A DNA stretch of 64,000 nt, from the NCBI GenBank assembly GCA_002197995.1, contig NGZR01000002.1, positions 992,001 to 1,056,000 of the forward strand. The letters run 5' to 3'. Of the stretch, positions 45,323-57,422 are shown piece by piece. The notes beneath the pieces were generated by a model that worked only from the letters and a program-made list of their open reading frames with translations, was not told the DNA's origin and made no database searches. How positions within the stretch are numbered: the first letter of the stretch is position 1; the number at the start of each line of letters is the position of its first letter. The DNA comes from Gaeumannomyces sp. JS-464 (taxonomy: Eukaryota > Ascomycota > Sordariomycetes > Magnaporthales > Magnaporthaceae). A program made the position numbers and the translations under genes.

Positions 45323-46713
45323 CTTGGGCGATGGCGATTGGGCTTGGGCGTAGAAAGTGATAGATGCATGAGGATGCTGCTTCTGGAATTAAACATAGAG
45401 GGCCTCGCGGCCCTTAAATACTCACGTCCGGTCCTCAAATCTCCCCATTGCCGTCCATCCCCTATCCATGGGACCGAGATCTTCGGTCCGGCACAAGTCT
45501 TGCAGTTTCCTTGATCTGCGTATCCACGGGATGTTTGTTTCCGGTCCGGCAAACATCCCGCATGACAGTGGGAGTCAAAGGTTACATTGCTATGCAGAAC
45601 CGTTGCCCGATTCGACCGTCTTGGCTCCCATTCTCGGCATTGCCCAGTCGGCGACTTCGGCTCCGCATCTCGGGGAAACCCACCAGTTTGCTCCGTCCGC
45701 CGTTTTGCGTTCGCCCTTGTCGTGCCGTCGTCCATGAGAGTTTTAAAGTAGGCAAGTACTGCATTTGACAGAAATATGACCCGTCTCTAATTAATTACCA
45801 TGATTGTTCATGCGGCTTCCCTTTCTGGATTCGTTACAAGATCTAGGTTCAGCACAAGAATTTTGAGAAGTGTGTTTTGACAACACAGCATCTTGTTATC
45901 AGTGGGTTCAACTTTCGAAATTTCAAACCTTCTTTCATCGCCGCTGTCCCTTCACATCCCTCTGGACTTCCAAGGAATCCACCCCGCAACTTGGCATCGC
46001 GATTCACCAGTTTAACGGAGCACTCGATTTCGTCTAGGACCTCCCAACTTCAGTTAGAAATCCATGTTATCGGAGACGGATTTTATTTCTGCTGCTTGGC
46101 GACGGCCAGCAGCTGTCAGTTCCCGTGCTTGGTCCCCGGAGGAGCTTAAACAAGCCAGACAGTCGTCCTCCATGGTCACAAGGATTGTCCATGCACCAAG
46201 ATCTATACCGCCCCACATGATGATGTTTGTGTCTTTGTACATGGATACCCACCGTCTCTTTTTTCTTTAATTTTTTTTATCCTTTTTTTTTTTTTTAAAA
46301 AAAAAAAATCGAGTTGGCTCGTCGATCTCCTAATGTTAGCGAGGAATGCCCAATCAAAACGGCACTGGGTTTATGGCCCCTGCAGTGCGACGTATGGAGT
46401 AGACCATCTGAGGTTGTAATTGGTTGGTATTAGCTGCCGGAGGAGCGGCTTCGTGCCATTCCAAAGAGCAAATCAAACACTCTTTTCGCATAGATCCAGG
46501 TTTACCAGTCGGAGGGGGTAGAACGAATAGCAACAAGAACAGATTCTAAGCTTAACAGCTTTTATTTAATCAGTGACCTCAGTGATTATTAGAAACTATC
46601 AATTATACCTGTTCAGTTTGAATGCAGCCGCTCCGAGCTGGCCTATGTGGATTAAAAGGTCCAGTTGTGCGGTTGATTTCAAGACCCAAGTAGTAGGGCA
46701 CTGCCTAAACCCC
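45323..46713. other. Intergenic region upstream of the AA9 gene
   Basis: Holds the AA9 promoter side: a TTAAATA box at about 45414-45421, some 95 bp before the ATG. It also holds a long T-run/A-run palindrome at 46269-46309 and the 3' flank of the fasciclin gene. No gene recognised. The 140-codon minus-strand frame at 45316-45735 is a promoter-region artefact. Confidence 0.45.
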
Positions 46714-47869
46714 TCACATGTTCATCAGCGCAACGGCGCCACCCAGGAGCGCGGCAGCTTTAACAGCCCCCTTGCCCATCGTCGCACCCATAGCCGGCAC
46801 TACTGAGGCTGTTCCCGTCGCGTGAGTCGTACTAGTAGCACGAGTAGTCGAAGGGCTCGGGGCAGTGCCAGACAGACCTTCCGGAATCAGGACACCAATA
46901 TCATCCAAGGTCAGCTGGTAATTTTCTTTCCGAATCAACACAAGCGCACACACAAGAGTGGCAAGTAACTCACCCATCGATGACGTGAACCACGCCGTTC
47001 TTGACTAGCACGTCGGGCTTGACCACCTTGGCCTTGTTGACAAAGACGCTCCCGTCCTTGATGGTCAGCGTCAGCCCCAACCCCTGGAGCGTCTTGGCCT
47101 TGGTCCCGTTGGTGATGTCGCTGCTGTAGACCGCGGACCCGTTGACGACGTGGTAGCCTAGCACGGCAGTCAGCTGCTCAATGGTCGGCCCGGCCGCGAC
47201 TCTGGCCACGGCGGCGAACGCGTCGTTGTTGGGCGCAAAGAGCGTCAGCTCCTGGACGCCCGAGAGCGGCTGCACGAGGTTCGCCTTGGTCGCGGCCTCG
47301 GCGAGCGAGGTGAGCTTCCCCTCGGTCAGGGCGGCGGTGAGGTTGGGCGGGATGGAGAGGACGGTGTCGATGATATGGACGGTGCCGCCGGTGAAGTTGA
47401 AGTCGGTGCCCGTGACCTTGGACGAGGCGCCGTTCCCGGAGAGGACGGTGACGCCGCCGTTCTCGCCCTTGACCTCGACGACCTGGCCGCCCGAGACGGT
47501 CGAGTACTGCGCGTTGCCGGCGAGGTAGGTCGGGACGAAGGCCGGGGCCGGAAGGCCGGTGAGGGCCGAGGCGTAGAAGGTGCCGTTGAGGACGTGGTAG
47601 GTCAGCAGGGCCGGGACGAGGCCGGGGGTGGACTGCACGGCTGAGGCGACGGCGGGGTCGCTGAGGAGCTTGCTGAAGGCCTCGTTGGTGGGTGCGAGGA
47701 CGGTGATGTCGGAGGCGCCGGCCAGGGTGTGGAGCAACTCGGGCTGTTGCTGGAGGAGACCGATCAGGGTCGAGAGGGTGTGGTTTTGAGAGGCAAGGAC
47801 GTCGGTAAGAGTCTGCGCCCAAGCCGTCTGGGCGGCCATGAGGGGAAGGAGGAACTTGTTGGCGTGCAT
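46714..47869 (-). CDS. Fasciclin (FAS1) repeat protein, probably GPI-anchored
   Basis: ATG 47869 opens a signal peptide (LLPLMAAQTAWAQ). Two FAS1 domains follow (about residues 20-155 and 160-299). The first has ITVLAPTNEAFSKLL, then a YHVLNGTF segment and the H2-type motif VHIIDTVL. The second has LTLFAPNNDAFAAV, then YHVVNGSAVY and VVHVIDG. The open frame ends just after VIDG. A GTGAGT donor lies at 46973-46978. The second exon (in frame at about 46890-46714) gives VLIPEG, a Ser/Thr-rich stretch and a hydrophobic tail typical of GPI attachment. No AG acceptor restores the frame exactly: the expected position reads TTGG. Such proteins mediate adhesion at the cell surface. GPI8 in this window is the enzyme that would attach such an anchor. 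Confidence 0.82.
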
Positions 47870-48483
47870 AGCTGTGACTCGGGGTCGAGTAGGAACAAAT
47901 ATTAGCGGGAGATGCTGGCCTGATTGGAGCTGGGGAAGAGCGAGAGCGAGAGGTTGTGGATGAGATGGGGATAGCGACTGGAAACGGCCCCGGGGGCGTC
48001 CGCTTTTAAGCTTAAAGCTAGATGTGCCATCATCGCTCTTTGTTTGGGATCACGCCGGCTTCATCGCGGAGCCGTGCCACCGGGACGACACGGTGCCAGA
48101 GAACCGGTACGAAGCTGCCCGAAGCCCGGAGTGCTTGCGTGTTCGAAAAGGGGCTGAGCCTGCAACTGCAGTCCGAAGTGAAGTCCGACGATGGGGCTGC
48201 CATCGATCGCGACGATGGCCTCATAATCTGAGGATCTCGGGCAGGGAGCTCAAATAGATGCCGTTTGTGACCTTTTGCTATGCAAGACAAGAGCATTCGG
48301 GCAGGGCCGCTGACGTCGGCCAAGTTCCGGCCACAGCTCCCCCCTGACGCATCTCAGGCGCAGGACCGACCCGGGGTGAGCACTGCCACTGTCGGCGAGC
48401 TTGGCGATCGAGCTACAGCGCGACCCCGCGATCCAGACATCGCGAATCGGGCTGTGCAGGCCTTGGAGATCGGTCTCTACCCG
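47870..48483. other. Intergenic region upstream of the fasciclin gene
   Basis: Contains TTTTAAGCTTAAAGC (48003-48017), a plausible core-promoter AT patch about 140 bp from the fasciclin ATG. No gene recognised. Confidence 0.45.
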
Positions 48484-49393
48484 TCAAATGCTCGCTAAAC
48501 TTGATATTAGTACCGTTAGGTTTGGATTTACTACCTCGTGAAAATCAGAACTTCCAAAATCCCAGGCACCACAAAAATCAGCCCGTCTTTGCGGGCGACA
48601 CATGCTGAGCCTGTTGCGCATCCCCTTGACTGACCCGCTCGTTCTCTGCCTTGTGTGTTTCCGGCGATCCTTCCGACACTGGCAACAGCACATAAAACAA
48701 CAAGCCGACACCACAGCGACAAAGATGAGCGGTAGGCCAACCATTAAAAACCAAACCAAAGATCCGGATATATTAACCCCGTCGCGGGGCGGGTCTGGAT
48801 CACAGTCTTGTTCGCTGGGAGTGGGGCCTGGCACCCAGCTCCTCAGCTCCTGTTATGGCAGGTAAGCGGAGGCGGCGTTGGCGACAGCGACTCGGTCTCG
48901 GACGCCTCCCAGGCAATCTTGTAGGGGTGGTGGACCCGGACCCCGTCCGGCGTGGCCCGGATGCTCTGCAAACAAGCCTTCCCTATAATTCCCTGCGCCT
49001 CGAGTGCGCTGCTCATGTATAAATCCGGATGGCCGAGCGTGAAGCCGCGGGCACAGCAATAAGCGGTGCTGATGTCGCGGTTGGAGGTGGATGCCAAGGA
49101 GCCGGCGGCGACGTGCGTGTGGGTGCTGGCGAGAGAAAAAGCAGTCCAGGCGCTCGGGCAGACGGCCGGGCTGAAAGTGAAGGCACCGCTCCAGCCCGGC
49201 GGCTGGCACTCCTCGAAGCGCGGGTTCGCTGTGTTTGATACCACTATCGGGAAGGTGGTCTTTGTGTAGTTGCTCCGGGCGCCACTCACGAAACCACCTA
49301 TCGTGGTCCAAATGTCTGTGCACGAGGGCGGCGGCGCGAAGGGGTCGTGAGGGCGACTAACAACGTCGCGGTTGGAGACGCCGTCACCCCCAT
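48484..49393 (-). pseudogene. Secreted/membrane protein of a common fungal Cys-containing family, frame-broken
   Basis: The start is taken at ATG 49393 (MGVTASPTATLLVALTTP), a short leader frequent in this fungal family (leader followed by F-PP-SC). The body reads CTDIWTTIGGF, ECQPPGWSGAFTFSPAVCPSAW, then YCCARGFT and WEASETESLSP, the family pattern of spaced Cys and PGW/CP motifs. A transmembrane helix (VWFLMVGLPLIFVAVVSACC) and a Cys/basic cytoplasmic end (CCCQCRKDRRK) follow. Single-base frame breaks lie near 49343-49350 (between the leader and the Cys body) and near 48855-48865 (before the helix). Function is unknown. It may be a pseudogene or mis-sequenced. Confidence 0.6.
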
Positions 49394-49953
49394 CGTTGTG
49401 GTCGATGAGGATCCGGAGGAAGCTGTAGTTTGCGACATTGAGGACTAATAGGCGCTGCTTGCGAAGGCTGTCGAGAGTGCTGGTTCTGCCAAGTTGTGTG
49501 AGGAGTAGCTCGGTGGCTGTCTAGGTTAAAAGCAAGGTTCCACCAACGCAGGGAAGGGATGTAGAGAGAGGAGTGGTGAAGGAAGCCCCGCCTCGTAGAT
49601 TTCGGGGAGCTCTCGTTAGGAGTAAATGAGGCCCATCCAACCTATGCCCAGTTATCGGGTGGTTCCACTCGGCGTAAAATTGGCTCCCGTCTGCCAACGC
49701 GAACATGGTGTCGCAAGCGAGATCGTGGAGCCGAGGAAATTAGACCCTGCACATTCTGCCCATCACACTCCAACAGGTCGCACCGGATTATTTGACGGCT
49801 GGTCCACTGGATAGGTGAATGCTGTTTCCACCACCTGTTTGCGCTCAACTGTTGGTTAATTACCCGGTTGCTCGCCCAGTTAAAGCGGAAGGGGGCAAGG
49901 GCCCACTGTAACCAACACCAACTTTGGGCATTTGAGCCGGCTGTGTCCGCATC
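49394..49953. other. Intergenic region
   Basis: No gene recognised. An open minus-strand frame runs on from 49393 into 49510 without a start codon and may be chance. Confidence 0.4.
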
Positions 49954-50460
49954 ATGACTGATAGCAAGCTCAGCCTAAGCATCACCCCTAACAGGCCTTT
50001 GTCGGGGATTCACCGCGGGCGGCGATACATGGACAGAAACGATTACTGGGCCGAGAAAACCATCGAGATGGACGATTTAGCCGCGCAGGTCTCCCACACA
50101 GAGAATATCACGCGTAACCGTGATGACAACGACTCTTTTCTACATTATGCAGTGGCAGTCCACCCCAAGCATCTATTTATGTTCGACCAGTCTTCTGTAC
50201 GGGCTTAAAGCATCGCCCTTACGCCAAGGAACCCGCCACTATACTGGATTGCCATTAATGCGATTGGGACGGCCATTATGCAGGACTACATGGGCCTCCT
50301 ACACTTGAATGAGGTCGGCTTCTCGGACCAGCTAGGCGCCGAGATCCGCATGCTTTACAATGTTCTCCGCCTTTACATAGTCTGTCGGAACTGCAAAGTG
50401 AGCAAAACGAAACATCCCCTGCTTCCGGGGAAGTCTAATAATGTCTGTTTTTAAGGAGCC
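49954..50460 (+). pseudogene. Unidentified coding-like fragment
   Basis: An open frame at 49954-50208 (MTDSKLSLSI..) is followed, in a shifted frame, by a natural-looking stretch at about 50229-50430. That stretch contains LYWIAINAIGTAIMQDYMG, then LGAEIRMLYNVLRLYIVC. The two would need a frame change or intron around 50208-50230. No family recognised. It ends in an AT-rich stop-filled region. Confidence 0.3.
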
Positions 50461-51911
50461 AAACCAGTCCAGAGATCCCATCTAATTACGCTAACGAAAC
50501 GGTCGTCAATCACATTCCCGCTGGTTTTCACCGCGAGAAAACTCCAGTACCAAAAGCCGGAACAAACTTTGGCAACAGCAGGATCTCAGCTGTTATTTTA
50601 AACATGAGCTTTAGCAGCGAGGGGTCATATAGGCTGTGTATGAGGGTTGAAGCGTTAAGACATAATGATGTGTGGTAGGTGGATCGATAAAAATAGTCCT
50701 ATATAATATGTGAGAGTATAAAAATTAATAGGAAATTATAAATCGCAGAATTCATGTCCACGCTACCGGGGGGAGCAAGGGGCTGCAGGTGGTATGCACA
50801 GGAGACCTTGGCCCAACTTGAGGCGGAGCCAACAACCACCACCATGGGCCAGTCTCGGACGAGCAACTATGACATGGGAACAGCTCAAATCATGCATCCA
50901 AGCTGCTAGTTATTGCAGAAGAAAATTGTGAGCAATATAGAGCAGCAAAGGAATGTGAGAACGAACCCTCCTCGGCCCCTAGGGATACAGACACACCACC
51001 TATCCCCTATGAGCCTCGCCCCCTCATGACGCGCGTTTGCTCCCGGCTTCGTGCTATTTCTGGCTTGTCATGCTGCAGTGAGATAATTTCAAGATCCAGC
51101 ACATTGCCCAACCCCAACAATGGCCAGGGTTGTATACGCAAAGCCCTGCTTCTCGCAGCCCTGGAGACGGACCTGCATGTGGCATTGGGCAGAAGACCTG
51201 CAGCCCAGCTTGAGATTGAGGCGGGGGAGATAAGCACGGGACCAACAAGGTTTGAATGAACAATGCCCGTTCAAGCGTCAAGCACTCATAGGTCCGCAAA
51301 GCAGCGCGAGATATGCATCCAAGTCATCTTCGGAACGCGTCGACGAAATAGATGGAATCGTCCCGACCCGTGACACCCCGGAGTCGCACAGGCGGATCAG
51401 CTGAAGGGCCATGACGTGGGGGAGCTTCCACTTAATTCCTGCAACGAAGCCGATCAATGCAGGCTCGGGTTCGTGGGGTTCATATCACCCGCCTGCATTG
51501 GGCTCAAAATGCTTGGTTGGGCACCCAGGCAGGACAGTAGCATGGCGCTGTATGGTTGCTGTCGGCGCTAAGCGACGGACGCCTGCACACGCCCGCCCGC
51601 TTTGCTGCCTTGCATCACTCACAACGGGCGAACCAAGGCGACCTTGTGTTTGACCGGTGAGCGCGGCTCAGAGGCCAAAATACCTCATTCCCCGAGTTGG
51701 GACTCCGGGTCCTGGGGTCTTCACCAGATATATCCTGTGACTAGCATACTTTTCTGGGCTTGTCCGACTCTAGCCCGAATCTCCCGCTTTTGCTGTCCTT
51801 CCATTTTCTCATTTAGGCCTTGACTTTTGACCCACACCAACTGTCATCTTATCGAGCCCCTGTTGACGTCCTCTAGCATCTCACGGACCCCGACCCTGAC
51901 ATTCGCCAGCC
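50461..51911. other. Intergenic region upstream of the kinase-like gene
   Basis: About 1.45 kb without a convincing gene. It is AT-richer at 50640-50760. The last 100 bp before 51912 are C/T-rich, as is common before fungal start codons. Confidence 0.45.
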
Positions 51912-54872
51912 ATGGACCCTCAGAGACATCAACACGTGCCCGGAGCGAACCGTACGCTGAAGCAGAACATATGGCGCGAGTTCATGGGGTGGATCGACAA
52001 GAACAAGTGCGAAGGCACATGTCTCAATAGCCAAAACCAGGTCCACTACTTCATCCCACAAGGCCTCCTCGAATCGTACTGGACCGACAAACGGGTTGAG
52101 CAATGCGTGGAGCCGCTCCAGATCAGGCTTCCCATGCGCATCGTCAAGGATGAGCTCCTACACATGCTGTCGACTCTGCTGTGGATGTCAGACAAGGAAT
52201 GCTCCGAGGTCATGCAGATTCGTGGCCTCTTCCAAGATAAGAGAGTGAATGATGGTCAGCTGCCCCTTTCCAGAACGGCCTCCAGGAGCTGCTTCCCGGA
52301 CGCCCACACTGCCGACAGGTTTTACGACGCGCAATTCCTGTTTACGCCCGCATCAATTGGACGGGATCCTTGGGATGATACCTTGGAGCCAGCTGAGGTT
52401 CTACCACTCAAGCTGTTGTGTGTTTTGCAAAAGGGGGATGGCCGATCAACGCCACGCGTTGCAAAATACCAAACATACAACGGCTCGGGTTTGTCTGTAC
52501 GGATCAGTACCCTCTCTGCATCCAAAGGCTTACGAAGCCTTCATCTTGCGCACTCAGTACGTCCATTCTAACCAATGCGTGTCCTCGAGAATAGGAGATG
52601 CTCCTAGTCATCAAAGAGTTCTCCCCCTCGGAAGTCAAGTCCACATACCAGGCAGAGGTCAACGCCTACGAGGCCATTCAAGAGTTGGAGGACTCGGACA
52701 GAGACAGCCCTGGACGGTACTTCCTCGCCTGCAAGGGGGCCTTTAGGCAAGGTGGCCGTGCGGCCATCATCCGGGAGTACGCCGAAGGACGGAGCCTCCG
52801 GGAGTGGCTCGGCCAGAACCGCGTCCCTTACACTCCAGAAGGGATCCATCAGCTGTGGTCCAGTCTTGTCAGCCTGTACCGGGCCTTGGACAGCCTGCAC
52901 AACATTGGGCTGCGCGGCAACAACCATTTTGGCCCATCCGCCACCTACATCCACCACGACATCACCCCGGCCAACATCTTCGTCGTGCTGCAAGCCAACA
53001 ACGACCCATCCAGCGGCGGCCGATATGGCACGCAAAAGATCTCCTTCAAGCTAGGCGATCTGGGCCTGAGCCGCGAGCTCCAGGAGACGGGCGATACGGA
53101 GACGCCCCAGCTTTATTCCCCGCGAAACTACGCCGCTCCCGAACTCTTCATCAGGCACGGGAATGACACCCAGGTCCGCGGAACAGCCACAAAAAATTCC
53201 GATCTCTGGTCGCTGTCGTGCTTGATGCTCGAGGTCGCAGTGTGGCTGGTCGGCGGCACCCAGGCGGCGACGGACTTCTTCCAGGCTCGGCTGGACGAGA
53301 ACAAGACCCAGGGCCATTCGCCAACATCTCCGTCCGTCGCCGGGTACGAGGGCTGCTTCCACGACGGCACCCACCCGCTCACGGCGGTCAAGGACGTGAG
53401 GTCGCTGAGCGACAGGAACCGACGCGTCTTCGACGGCATCACCGGCAAGATTGTCGACTTCATCCTCGCCCACGGCCTGAGCAGCGATCCGAAGCTCAGA
53501 GGCGATGTCGGCTCGACCGCGCAGCGCCTGCAGGACATCATTGAGGACCCCAATAACCTCACCCAGCCCCCGTCCCCTGCGCTGCCCCCAAGCCCTGCCG
53601 CGACCGACTTCCTGCCCGATGCCGCCACCCCGGATTGGAGCTCCGACGGGAGGTACTATGAGCATTGCCCCGGGGGACCGTTTGGGGCGATATTCATACC
53701 CAATACAACGCCGGCTCAATTAGAAAAGCCGGCCCAGCTACCGCCGCTGCACCGTCCATCGATCAAGGCCCAGAATCTGCCGCCCTCGTCACCACTCTCG
53801 CCGCCAGCCTCGTCTTCCTCCAGACAGGGGTCGTTACCCCAGTGGTCGTCTCAACATGGGTCGTTTCTGCCTGTTCGAAAGCCTCCCAAGCACGACAAGG
53901 TCACTGTCGACTACGTCATCAACTACCGAAACTCGTGGAAGTGGACGACAGAGGCCGACCCCTACAATGCCATGCAGCCCTTCCTCGCCGACGTCAACGA
54001 AGTGCTCGACGGGCGTGACCAGGTATGTTCTGCGGTGTAGGGAAAACATTTTTCTGAGCGTTGTAAAGAAAAAAAAAAGGGACATGCCTGACGCAATGCC
54101 AGATATTCCTCATCGACGACTATAGCACCATGATCCCCACGCCGGCCAGCTCAAGCGCACGCTCGAGGCCATCGTCAAGGTTGTCAAGTCGGTCGACAAG
54201 GACGGCATGGAGCTCCGCTTCGCGTCCGCCCCGATGGCCCGGCACACGGTCCACAACGCCGCCGACCTGGCAGGCCTGCTACACAGCGCGCGGGCCGGCG
54301 GCGCCGCGGCGTCAGTGTCGTCGTCGATGGCCGCCGCCGTCCGCGCCATCCTCAATGCTGTTCTCGACAAGAACGCCAACGCCCCCGCGCCCAGGCACCA
54401 CCACCACCACCACCACCACCACCACCACTACTTCCACTGGCCGTCGCACACGGCCCAGCAGCCGAACGGCACAAATATCTACATCATGACCTCGGGCGTC
54501 TGGAGCCAGAAGGAGAGGCGCGACTACGACGTGACCCTGGGCGTCGCCCGCGTGATCCAGGACTTCATCCGGAGCCAGCAGAGGGACGGGCGCCTGGACA
54601 CGCACACCGTGATCCAGATGGTCTCGTTCGGCCACGACCCCGTCGGGCTCGAGCGGCTGCAGTACCTGGACGACGACCTCTGGAGGACGCCCGAGGACGA
54701 CGGCGGCGAGAAGGGCACGCACTGGGACATTGTCGACACCAAGGCTCACACGGAGTGCATGTGGTCCATTCTGCTCGGCGCCATCGACAAGCAGGAAGAC
54801 GACAGGCCGGCGGATACCAAAGACTTTGAAGGCCAGTTGGGCATGGCTGCGGCGTATCGGTCCTCCTCATAA
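51912..54872 (+). CDS. Kinase-like protein fused to a C-terminal vWA-like domain
   Basis: ATG 51912 has a good context (CAGCCATGG). The model has three exons: 51912-52556, 52595-54022 and 54103-54872. The introns are 38 bp (short, but with GTACGT, CTAAC and TAG) and 80 bp (GTATGT..CAG). The kinase fold shows Lys222 in LLVIK, a catalytic loop HHD at 335-337 with ITPAN, DLG at 370-372, APE at 396-398 and DLWSLSCLMLEV. HHD replaces HRD and DLG replaces DFG, so activity is uncertain. A Pro/Ser-rich linker follows, then a vWA-like domain beginning IFLIDDYSTM, with TLEAIVKVVKSVDKDG helices and a run of 11 His (54398-54430). A one-base frame break near 54131-54135 separates IDDYSTM from HAGQLKRT. 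The alternative frame HPKAYEAFILRTQ at 52513-52557 hints at another. Confidence 0.65.
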
Positions 54873-55416
54873 GTCAATGGACGCTGTGTTCCTATAATCT
54901 CTACCTTGAATTTTTCTACAGAGTAGACTTTTGGTTTCGAGACTCGCCAGGTCTACGGGCTTTCCTTTTTTATTTTTTTTTTTTATACTACAAGTTCGTA
55001 GGGGAGTTGTCGTGCTGTATTACTGCTGAATACACAACTACAAGCTGAGATCCATGATTAATGAGAACTAGATGCACGCAGAAAAAAGTACCAGTCCAGG
55101 GGTGCCGGCGCAGTGCCCGCCAGAGCAGGGCTTGCTACGATCACGCAGCTACACTGCCAGCCTAGAAGCCCCGAGGCTCCACGTGATCCCGGGCCCCTCC
55201 TCCTCCTCCTTCTCCTCTGCCCTTCGCGGGGAAGTCGATTCCATAGTCGTCATCCTCTGAAGCAGAATTACCCGAGCGGGCATCCCCATCGCCATCCTCC
55301 CAGTAGCCGCCGTCGCCTCCCTCGGGCACGGCATCCTCCTAGGCACCTCGCCTGCGTGGCAGGTTCGACCAGCGTCGCTCGTGGAAGACAGTCCTGTGTT
55401 TGTGCTTGACGCCCTC
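54873..55416. other. Convergent intergenic region
   Basis: Lies between the 3' ends of the kinase-like and histidine phosphatase genes. Contains a T-run at 54962-54985. No gene recognised. Confidence 0.5.
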
Positions 55417-57422
55417 CTAGGGACGCTCAGCAGTGACAGTCCACCGTCTCTTGGAAGAGCTCTGGTCGCGCATCGGGCCACCGGCCGGAATGGAAGGTGG
55501 CGTGGAAACTCCGCCGTCAGAAATCCAGAGGCCCTTGCCAGCGCCACTGGCTGGAGTCGAGCGTTTGGGGAGGTGAGCCAGTTGGTCGTCGAGCTCGTCG
55601 CTGTGCTCATGGCCTTGCCTCGCCTGCCGGGGCGGTGACTTAGTCGACGACGGCGGTGAGGATGGCTGTTTCGAATCAAACACGATGGCCTCCTCATCAT
55701 CCAGACCATACTCGAAGTCAGACTTGGGGGCTGGCGACCATAATCCCACGGATAGGCCGGACGGCGTGCGGCTCGACGCAGCCTGGTCGCGCAGGCCTCT
55801 ACGGATGGAGGCGACAGATCCGCTGATAGAGGAGCTCCTATTAAGGGCCTCCATGTGAGTCACCGGGCTGCCGCTGCCGGACGGCGACGAGAACGAGTTG
55901 GAGCTCCGGCCGCGCGCAACACCGGCGCCATAGCCGCCATAGACACTAGCCATACTTGGGGAACGGGAGGCATTGGGCGTGGGCGCCGCAGAGCGCAAGT
56001 GGTCTGTGCTCGCGTTCAACACGAGGTCGTACATCTGGTGTAGCAGGACGCTGCCGTTGATGGCTCTTGGCCCGACCCCGTTAGGGACATGGTCGGTTTT
56101 CTTCAAGACAGCCATGCTAAGGGAAGATATTGGAACGTCCATGAGAGCAGGCCTGTGGGTGATGGCTCCAATCATAGCATTGCAGCCGGCACCGTGCGAC
56201 ACCAGGATCACAACAGTCTCCACATTCTCGTCCTCCCCGTCCTCGGGTTGCGCGGGAATAAGACCGTCCACTCCAGGTTTCACATACTCGGTTGTTACAG
56301 CCGAAGCAGGGTCGTCCGCCTTGGTGTACCAGTCCACAAGTGCTTGGAGTCCCTTTTTGAACCTCTTGTGCATGTCAGGCCAATCTTCGGGAAGCTCGCC
56401 GCCGTCGCCCCAGTTGTACGGCGGGCGCATCGAGTCCCACTGATAATCAACAACAACACAGGCATCTTTTGCGTGGTTGACGTAACCGGCCGGGATAGTT
56501 GCGTTTTTGGGCATTGAGAAAGCAGGCACGGGAGGGTCATAGGCCCCAGCCTCGACGACAGGAGCAGCATCAGCGGCCGCTGGAAGAGATTCCTTCATAC
56601 CAGCCATGTTCTGGAGCGACGGCGATGGTGCAGCGTCCTCTACGGCGCTGGCAGGCGGACCCGAGAGGGCTTGGCTTTGTGGAGGCCGCCGCCCAAAGTT
56701 GGCTCCTGGGCGGCTGCACTGAGGCGGAGGCATTGGAATGAGACCGAGTCTGGAGATGGGGGCAGCTCTTGTAGTCCTCGGCTTTGAGCAGCGACGCTTT
56801 TGCGCTCGCCAACATCATAACCGAGCCGGGTGGTGGGGTGATGAGCTCGAAGTAGCCGGGGGACAGCCACTCGCCTAGAAACGCATCTATGCGCAGCACT
56901 GTTTTCTTCCCCACGATCGACGTTCGCCGCTGCTTCGGCCGTGTAGTCGATCCATTGGTCTGTGCGGTCTCGGCGCCAGCCAGCTGGCTCACCTGCGCCG
57001 GGGACAGATTCCGCTGGGCTGGTGCGAGCAGCGACGGCTTTCCCATCAGCCCGGCGCTGATGGCAATCGAGGTTTGTAGGCATCGCACGAAGGGCGAACT
57101 GTGTATGACGATGCGGTATCGTTTCAGCGTCTTGAGGGCCTGACCGGGCTGCGACGGGTTCGAGTCTTGGGCTGAGCGGTCTCTGAGGATGTTGCTGATC
57201 TGGGTGCCGACAGCCCGCGACTGGGCCCATCCGCTGTACGTCAAGGGAGGATCGTAGGGTGTCGGAGAGGAAAGGTGCCAATGTTTGTCCGCGACATCGA
57301 GCCTGTTGCCGTGCCTGAATGGTAGAGGGGTGGTGTCAGCCTGGATATACCAGAGCATGGGGACGAATCATAAGGAGCAGCTCTGCGTACCTCACGACAA
57401 AGATGTAGGCCGGTGGCGCCAT
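55417..57422 (-). CDS. Histidine phosphatase (phosphoglycerate mutase-like) protein
   Basis: Exon 1 (57422-57391) gives MAPPAYIFVVR. Intron 57315-57390 (GTACGC..CAG, 76 bp) then joins to HGNRLD, completing the RHG motif (Arg11-His12-Gly13) that carries the phosphohistidine. Next come LTYSGWAQSRAVG, SSPFVRCLQTSIAI (the S.x.RC.QT motif) and LRIDAFLGEWLSP. The second half has YQWDSMRPPYNWGDGGELPEDW and the second catalytic His in ILVSHGAGCNAMIG. A Ser-rich tail runs to the stop at 55417. The family pattern is that of fungal cytosolic phosphoglycerate-mutase-like proteins related to Tfc7/UBASH3-type phosphatases. A frame change of one base is needed somewhere in 56700-56775, in the variable linker between the halves. 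Substrate unknown. Confidence 0.78.

Noticed and set aside
45316..45735. 140-codon minus-strand frame ending at the AA9 start
   Set aside because: Contains the AA9 core promoter; no family features.
47178..47822. 214-codon minus-strand frame rich in Arg/Pro
   Set aside because: Shifted-frame shadow of the fasciclin gene.
54398..54430. Run of His codons as an engineered tag
   Set aside because: Lies inside a natural reading frame with native codon drift and no vector sequence nearby.
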